A DNA stretch of 64,000 bases. Source: Poritiphilus sp965212595 (lineage in GTDB: Bacteria; Bacteroidota; Bacteroidia; Flavobacteriales; Flavobacteriaceae). The notes beneath the pieces were generated by a model. It was given only the letters and a program-made list of their open reading frames with translations. It was not told where the DNA came from and made no database searches. This document shows, piece by piece, positions 58,696 to 64,000 of the stretch. The position numbers and the translations under genes were made by a program. Location of the stretch: contig CBDBVE010000022.1 in the NCBI GenBank assembly GCA_965212595.1, positions 29,227 through 93,226 of the forward strand. The letters run 5' to 3'. The first letter of the stretch is position 1. The number at the start of each line of letters is the position of its first letter.

Positions 58696-58781
58696 ATTGA
58701 TTTTGTTTTTAGATTTTATTTTTTCACGTTTTCTTTTGACAGAAATTGTGCCATTGCATGAAAACTGACAGATTGTTAAAC

Positions 58782-58816
58782 AAAAAATGCCAGCTTGTCA
58801 TTTATGCTGGCATTTT
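58782..58816 (-). terminator. terminator after secG
   Basis: An eleven-base stem (AAAATGCCAGC / GCTGGCATTTT) with an eleven-base loop runs into T on the minus strand, 22 bases after the secG stop. It separates secG from groES. Confidence 0.85.
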
Positions 58817-58837
58817 AAAACAAATTCTGTCAATACG

Positions 58838-59194
58838 CTATTGAATTGAGTCTCCCGGTAGATTTCCGTCAGTAGCCGGAACCTCTTCCGGAACCTCTTC
58901 TGGGATTGTATTTTCAATACCGTCTCCCTCTAATAGTTTAGAGTCTGCGCTTTCAAAATTTCCCTTAAGGGCTACATTAGATAGTAGAATTAAAACAATA
59001 AGCAATGTAGCCAGTGTCCATGTACTTTTATCCAAAAAGTCTCCAGTCTTCTTTACTCCCCCAACTACTTGATTTCCGCCACCTCCGAAAGAAGATGATA
59101 ATCCGCCTCCTTTTGGGTTTTGTACCATTACGACCAAAACCAAGAGAAAGCAAACTACAATGATCAGAATCAAGAATATCGAAAATGTACTCAT
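58838..59194 (-). CDS. secG: preprotein translocase subunit SecG
   Basis: A 118-aa protein with two membrane helices (residues about 3-22 and 57-75) joined by the conserved loop VQNPKGGGLSSSFGGG. It is longer than usual because of an acidic Pro-rich tail (IPEEVPEEVPATDGN). It stimulates SecYE translocation. It starts right after the TPR-like gene. Confidence 0.92.
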   Translation of the reverse strand: MSTFSIFLILIIVVCFLLVLVVMVQNPKGGGLSSSFGGGGNQVVGGVKKTGDFLDKSTWTLATLLIVLILLSNVALKGNFESADSKLLEGDGIENTIPEEVPEEVPATDGNLPGDSIQ

Positions 59195-60121
59195 TTATTC
59201 GTGATTTTCTTGTTGTATTTTTTCAACCGCTTTAATTCGGTCTGCAAAGAAACCACTTTTTTCCGGATATTTCAAACTTAAAATCTTATAGGCCTGGATG
59301 GCCTTTTTGTACTTTTTCTGTTCTAGATATACTTTGGCAAGAGTCTCTGTCATCAACTCATTTTTATCGAGTTTTACAGAATCTTTTATATCCACCTTAG
59401 GGCTAGCATTCTCATCCGGGATGATCTTAGGATTATCTGCGATAAACTTGTCGATAAGGTCGAACTTTTTCTTCTTTTCATCATCTTCCAAAGGGAAATT
59501 GATATTTGTTGGCCCCTCTTCAGAGCTTACGTCCCCATCCTGTCTTTTAACAGCTTTAAGGGATGTTAGTTGCAACCATTCACCAAATGAATATCTTTCC
59601 TTCTTCGTAAAATGCAATGGCCTTCCAAGTTCTAATTCTTCTTCAGCTTTTCTTTTGGCCTCTGCTATGGCTTTATCAACCTTTGGGTCTTTAGACTTAA
59701 ATAGCGCCGGGTCTAAAATAGTATCTGCATCTTCTGCAGAACGCGGTAAAGGAAGGTCTTCAGATTCTTCAATCAAGGCAGTTCCACCCTCTTCGTCCGG
59801 GACCACCTCTTCCGAAATAATTTCTTGTTCACCAAGGGGCGTGGTCTTACCCGAAATGGTATCCGCGATACTATTTTGAAGGAATTCCTGAGAAGTGATA
59901 AAATCAAAAAGGATGTCTCGGTCTGCGGTATAGGCTGCTGTAACTTTTAAAGCCCCATTGTACTTAAAACTATTTAGGTTTTTAAGTCCTTTTAAATGAA
60001 GTGCTCTTGCCGCCTGGAAATAGGGGTATTCTTCCAATACTTCTTCGAGCTGTTTGGCTTGAACAGGGTCAACAACCTTGTCAGGATGCTGTAGTAAGTA
60101 TGTAAAATCTGAAACTTTCAT
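59195..60121 (-). CDS. TPR-like helical protein, unknown
   Basis: A 308-aa protein from ATG 60121; the upstream in-frame start at 60199 adds an unlikely Pro/Gln-rich leader. The N-terminus (VSDFTYLLQHPDKV, then LEEVLEEYPYFQAARALHLKGLK) and C-terminus (TETLAKVYLEQKKYKKAIQAYKILSLKYPEKSGFFADRI; split family of helices) are TPR-like, and the middle is acidic and disordered. I recall this gene next to secG and lptE in flavobacteria, but its function is unknown. It ends one base before secG. Confidence 0.8.
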   Translation of the reverse strand: MKVSDFTYLLQHPDKVVDPVQAKQLEEVLEEYPYFQAARALHLKGLKNLNSFKYNGALKVTAAYTADRDILFDFITSQEFLQNSIADTISGKTTPLGEQEIISEEVVPDEEGGTALIEESEDLPLPRSAEDADTILDPALFKSKDPKVDKAIAEAKRKAEEELELGRPLHFTKKERYSFGEWLQLTSLKAVKRQDGDVSSEEGPTNINFPLEDDEKKKKFDLIDKFIADNPKIIPDENASPKVDIKDSVKLDKNELMTETLAKVYLEQKKYKKAIQAYKILSLKYPEKSGFFADRIKAVEKIQQENHE

Positions 60122-60422
60122 AGGATGAAAAGGAGGCCTAAGGTACGCATTTTGGGGACAAGAGCCTAAATTTTGTCCGAGAGCTAATGGAGATAGCAAC
60201 CGGGCTGTTTACGCAAAAAGACTAGTCTTATGGATTTGGGTTTAATCCAGCTAAAATTTGACATCTGCTTTGTTTGGGGTTCTAACCCCACCCCTAATTA
60301 AAGTAAAAGCATTCATTGTAATTTCAATGCAGAAAACATACAAATGGAGGGGAGAATTGTAAATTACTGATTACTGATTTTCCCCGAAACCCTAGTGTTC
60401 AATGACCTAGTCCTTATCAGAT
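60122..60422. other. gene-free interval between the TPR-like gene and lptE
   Basis: About 300 bases with no credible ORF on either strand. Apart from a short duplicated ATTACTG near 60364-60376 I see nothing to report. Confidence 0.5.
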
Positions 60423-60951
60423 CTACCAATCTGCCAGGGATGCATTAAAAATATCCTGGTTGATGCGTTCAAAAAATCACCTGGTGAGCTTCGTCCCGTA
60501 CAGTGGCTAATTGTGAGTTGGCATCGTAGTCAAAGAAGAAAGAGAAGCGTTGTTCAAAGTCCACATCCTCTTTTGTGCGGTTAAAAAACCTCACATTTAC
60601 GGAAACACTCAGCCTATTTTGCGCGGCCCGTTGCTCTGCCGTCGCCGTCATAGGAGAAACCCGGTACTCAACTATCTCGCCTTCATAGAGCAAATCGCCA
60701 CTTGAAGTTACCAGATCCAGGCTGGTCTGATTGAGAATCAAGTCTTGAAGAGCAAGGGTAAATTCCCTATCCAATCCCGGATCAAAGGTAGAACCGGGGC
60801 TTTGAGAGGCATAATTTTGAAAGTAGTTGACCTGAAAAAGTCTGGGCTGTTCCCACATCTCCTCCCGTAAAATTATATATTACCGCAGCTAGAGAGGCTA
60901 AGCGTAAGCCACAAGACAACTTAAGGCTTTTATTCTTTTTGTAATATTCAT
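60423..60951 (-). pseudogene. lptE: LPS assembly lipoprotein LptE, frame-disrupted
   Basis: LptE plugs the LptD barrel that inserts LPS in the outer membrane. The gene starts at ATG 60951 with a signal region. It then shifts frame into LSLSSC (lipobox), then YNFTGGDVGTAQ, and then the main frame with FQVNYFQNYASQSPGSTF, LQDLILNQTSLDLV and FDYDANSQL. The last shift is at a six-T run near 60474-60479, where five would give VIFERINQDIFNASLADW and a stop at 60423. The order of motifs matches LptE, so the breaks are probably sequence errors. It lies between the sigma54 regulator and the TPR-like gene. Confidence 0.85.
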
Positions 60952-60952
60952 T

Positions 60953-60987
60953 AAATTCTAAATTCTAAATTCTAAATTCTAAATTCC
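60953..60987. repeat. 7-bp minisatellite, five copies
   Basis: Four exact copies of AAATTCT and a fifth ending in C lie head to tail, two bases upstream of the lptE start codon. Copy number could vary between strains and affect lptE translation. Confidence 0.85.
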
Positions 60988-61020
60988 AACATCTTGCGCC
61001 CTGCTTCAAGCCCAGCGCCG

Positions 61021-62291
61021 CTACAAATCGTACTGCTTTATCTTTCGGTACAACGTCCGTTCCGAAATTCCCAACTCTGCCGCAGCCGCCTTCCGCTTTC
61101 CCCTGTTTCGTTCGAGCGATTTCTTAATAAGCTCTATTTCTTTCTCCTGTAAAGAAAGGGTCTCTTCTTCCTGGATCTCTTCGGCAAAATGGTATTTATC
61201 TTCCTGTGGTACTACCGGAGTAGCTTCTATGGCAGGTTCTGGAAGTGGCAATACTTCAAGCGGAGTTCTTTTCTCTTCTTCCACCTGTTCTCCATTTGTG
61301 CCATAAATTTTTCGGATCAGCGTTTCGTTTTCTTCCTGGATCTTTTCGGTGTCATTAGACTTTAATAACGAAAGAGTAAGTTTTTTAAGGTCGTTGAGGT
61401 CAGCTTTCATATCAAATAAGACCTTATACAGAATTTCCCTTTCGTTGTTAAAATTACTATCGCCCGAATCCTTATTAATCACTGCCGGCAGATTAGAATC
61501 TCCGGCATTAGGAAGGTAACCGTTTAAAGTAGGCAGGGAAACACTTCTGTCCTCTTCAAGTACAGAAAATTTGTTCTGCGACATTTCGCAATTGCCTGAT
61601 GTTACCAGGCCATCGGTATTTGAGTAGTAATTGAATAGCCTCATTCCTCTAAACGAATCGTAGGCATTTTTATATTTCTGCCCAAAATCAGAGGCAAATT
61701 TCCGAAACAACAAGTGGATATCCCCCTTGCGTTCTCTTAGGGGAGGGATATTAATTTCCACAGTACTTAACCTGTAATAGAGATCTTCTCTAAAACTTCC
61801 CTTTCTTAATGGCTTCTACCATATTCATATTGGTAGCCGCCACTATCCTGACATCAGTTTTCTGTACCTGAGAAGAACCTACCTTAAGAAATTCACCATT
61901 TTCCAGCACACGTAGTAAACGCACCTGAGTGGTAAGCGGGAGTTCTCCAACTTCATCTAAGAATATGGTACCGCCGTCCGCTACTTCAAAGTAACCGCTA
62001 CGCGTTTGTGTGGCTCCTGTAAAAGCGCCTTTTTCATGCCCAAATAACTCACTATCAATAGTCCCTTCAGGAATGGCGCCACAGTTAACAGCAATGTATT
62101 TAGCGTGTTTTCTGTGAGATAAGGAATGAATGATTTTAGGTACAGCTTCTTTACCAACGCCACTTTCACCTGTCACCAATACCGAAATATCGGTAGGTGC
62201 AACCTGAATGGCCTTCTCAATTGCGCGATTTAGTTTAACATCGTTCCCTATGATTTCGAAACGCTGTTTTATAGACTGTACGTTTTTCCAT
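61021..62291 (-). pseudogene. sigma54-dependent transcriptional regulator, frame-disrupted
   Basis: A bacterial enhancer-binding protein without a receiver domain. After a run of A (five; four would give MENVQSIKQRFEIIG) come the Walker A motif (LVTGESGVGKEAV), the GAFTGA loop that contacts sigma54 (ELFGHEKGAFTGATQ), Walker B (GGTIFLDEVGELPL) and RIVAATNMNM. A second shift near 61785 (TTTT for TTT) joins to REDLYYRLSTVEINIPPLRERKGDIHLLF (cited in parts). A long linker and a Fis-type HTH (AAAELGISERTLYRKIKQYDL region) end the protein. It lies between miaB and lptE; its target genes are unknown. Confidence 0.87.
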
Positions 62292-62293
62292 CT

Positions 62294-63740
62294 CTAGTTG
62301 TTCTCCAAATAACCAACTGCCTCACCCAGAAGTGTGGCAGAAGTACAATCGTTAATTTTTACGTGGACAAATTCGCCAACCTTATAACTTTCCTTGGGGA
62401 AGACTACTACGGTGTTTTGCGAGTTACGTCCCATCCAGTGTTGATCAGACTTTTTTTGATACTCCCTCTATCAATACTTCTTCCACCTTACCAAGGTGCT
62501 GTTGTGTTCTAAGCAGTCCGTGCTTTTGCTGTAAAGCGATAATTTCCCTCAATCTTCTTTTCTTGGTTTCTTCGGGGAATATCATCTTCCATTTTTCGCT
62601 CGGCCAGAGTCCCCGGTCTTTCAGAATAAGCGAACATAAAACCGAAATCGTACTTTACATACTCCATCAAGGACAGCGTGTCCTTATGATCTTCCTCGGT
62701 TTCTGTAGGGAAACCTGAAATCATATCCTGGCTAATGGCGCAGTCCGGGATGATTTCTCGGATGTTGTCTATCAGTTCAAAATATTCTTTTCGTGTATGT
62801 AGTCTGTTCATCGCTTTTAAAATCCTGTCACTCCCACTCTGAACAGGCAGGTGAATGTACTTACAAATGTTCTGATGCTGAGCCATAGTCTCGATAACAT
62901 CTAATGTCATGTCTTGAGGGTTCGAAGTAGAAAAGCGGATACGCATTTTGGGTTGGGCAATCGCTACCATTTCCAGAAGTTTAGCAAAATTCACTGCGGT
63001 GGCCTTCTGTATTTCGGAAGCCTTCTCAAAATCCTTTTTCAAACCTCCTCCATACCATATATAACTATCTACATTTTGCCCGAGCAATGTTACCTCCCTG
63101 TAACCGTTCTCCCAAAGTTGATTTACTTCAGAAAGAATAGATTGCGGATCTCTGCTCCGCTCCCGGCCACGAGTAAATGGAACTACGCAAAATGTGCACA
63201 TATTGTCACATCCGCGGGTAATAGACACGAAGGCGGTTACACCATTGGAGTTTAACCGAACAGGCGCTACATCTCCATAGGTCTCTTCTTTAGAAAGAAT
63301 GACGTTTACGGCGTTGCGTCCAGCATCCACTTCTTCTATAAGGTTAGGAAGGTCTTTATAGGCATCTGGCCCTACGACCATGTCTACAATCTTTTCCTCT
63401 TCGAGCAACTGACTTTTTAATCGCTCTGCCATACAACCAAGCACGCCAACTTTTAGATGAGGCTTTGTTTTCTTTACGGCATTGAACTTTTCCAGGCGTT
63501 TTCTTACCGTCAACTCTGCCTTCTCCCGAATAGAGCAGGTATTTACCAGAACCAGGTCTGCTTCCTCCAATATCTGGGTGGTATTAAAGCCTCCTTGGCA
63601 AGAATGGAAGCCACAATCTCACTGTCAGAGAAATTCATCTGACAGCCATAACTTTCTATGTAAAGCTTGCGGGCATTCTTGTTTTTATCCTCAAGAATAA
63701 GGGCCGTACCCTGTATTGATTCATCGATCACTTTCTCCAT
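62294..63740 (-). pseudogene. miaB: tRNA methylthiotransferase MiaB, frame-disrupted
   Basis: MiaB adds the 2-methylthio group to i6A37 of tRNAs using two 4Fe-4S clusters. The N-terminal domain has C33 (SYGCQMNFSDSE), and after a frame break LVNTCSIREKAE and VLGCMAERL. The radical SAM motif is RGCDNMCTFCVVPFTRGRERSR. A C-terminal TRAM domain (VGEFVHVKINDCTSATLLGEAVG) ends at the stop 62294. Shifts occur near 63590 (a missing G before GCTTT), near 62576 (CCCC for CCC) and near 62450. It ends two bases before the regulator gene starts. Confidence 0.93.
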
Positions 63741-63807
63741 GCATTTTTTCTTTGATCCGTTTCCCCGGAGGATCAGCAAAGATAGTACATTATAAGAATT
63801 CGTGACA

Positions 63808-63833
63808 ATTTGACAGTTAATTATTTGTCAAAT
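63808..63833. promoter_or_regulatory. palindromic operator-like site in the divergent miaB/lipoprotein interval
   Basis: ATTTGACA (63808-63815) and TGTCAAAT (63826-63833) form a perfect eight-base inverted repeat with a ten-base spacer. A further TGACA lies just upstream. The site is between the divergent miaB and lipoprotein starts and resembles a dimeric regulator site. The regulator is unknown. Confidence 0.45.
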
Positions 63834-63898
63834 ATTACGCAACTTTACCCAAAGGGCCGTATCTGATTTTACAACAAACAACAATTTTTAAACAAGCT

Positions 63899-64000
63899 AT
63901 GAAAAGAACATTTGTGCTCCTAATCACTGTGTTTGCATTGTCATTTACTTCCTGTAGCGAAGATGATGATGGCAAATATGCCGAATACCAAGTTGCTCGT
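63899..64000 (+). CDS. exported lipoprotein, N-terminus only
   Basis: The first 34 codons of a gene that runs off the right edge. A basic start, a hydrophobic core and the lipobox FTSCSEDDD (cysteine near residue 19) show a lipoprotein signal peptide. The mature part is too short to classify. It is divergent from miaB. Confidence 0.75.
   Translation, partial: MKRTFVLLITVFALSFTSCSEDDDGKYAEYQVAR

Noticed and set aside
58737..58760. Possible sigma54 promoter upstream of groES (TGGCAC on the minus strand)
   Set aside because: The -12 element (TTGC at the right spacing) is missing.
59298..59879. 193-aa plus-strand ORF opposite the TPR-like gene
   Set aside because: Ser/Phe-rich antisense shadow of the acidic region of the real gene.

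Overview
The window looks like a chromosomal segment of a flavobacterium (Bacteroidota, Flavobacteriaceae-like). Signs are Bacteroidota-style -7 promoter boxes (TAnnTTTG), the HMG-CoA reductase/GYDIA-type GHMP kinase pair, a TonB-dependent receptor with an HYC_CC_PP-family protein, the miaB - sigma54 regulator - lptE - secG - groES - groEL order, and the mreBCD - mrdA - rodA block. This assignment rests on recalled family and gene-order knowledge, not on a search.

Layout. 1-1.2 kb: the start of an APH-fold kinase gene, a YegP-like DUF1508 protein and a small membrane protein. 1.3-18.4 kb: the accessory part. A 408-residue protein joins an HU-type DNA-binding domain to a C-terminal TIR domain. 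It converges on a six-gene, about 16 kb, tightly spaced minus-strand operon of mostly giant proteins: a 1445-aa unknown, a 54-aa protein, an 886-aa LamG plus tail-fibre-type S74 chaperone protein, an endonuclease/exonuclease/phosphatase-fold enzyme, a 1497-aa DUF6603-like protein and an 873-aa unknown. No phage head, terminase, integrase or contractile sheath/tube genes are recognised. This is the best candidate for an undescribed system. 18.8-20.4 kb: a beta-lactamase-fold lipoprotein and tRNA-Phe.

20.5-28.3 kb: coaX, an outer-membrane protein, a TPR protein, lptC, a small membrane protein, a CNNM/CorC-like protein and PpiD. The first four are riddled with frameshifts. 28.3-30.6 kb: mevalonate-pathway genes. 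30.7-34.5 kb: an S9 dipeptidyl peptidase and a POT peptide transporter, which probably act together in peptide use. 34.5-39.5 kb: ComEC-like protein, NlpC/P60 hydrolase, lpxB, a small membrane protein and surE. 39.7-44.8 kb: tail-specific protease, a lipoprotein, msrB-msrA and a NUC1-type nuclease. 44.8-50.3 kb: the rod-shape/elongasome operon (mreB, mreC, mreD, PBP2, RodA). 50.4-52.5 kb: purH and a GAF/fRMsr-like protein. 52.7-56.6 kb: a probable copper-handling cluster. 56.7-63.7 kb: groEL, groES, secG, a TPR-like protein, lptE, a sigma54 regulator and miaB. A lipoprotein gene begins at the right edge.

Sequence quality: ten conserved, normally intact genes carry frameshifts. Every site I resolved base by base is a one-base gain or loss in a short homopolymer. 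I infer sequence or assembly errors rather than gene decay. The 16 kb giant-protein operon has no such breaks.
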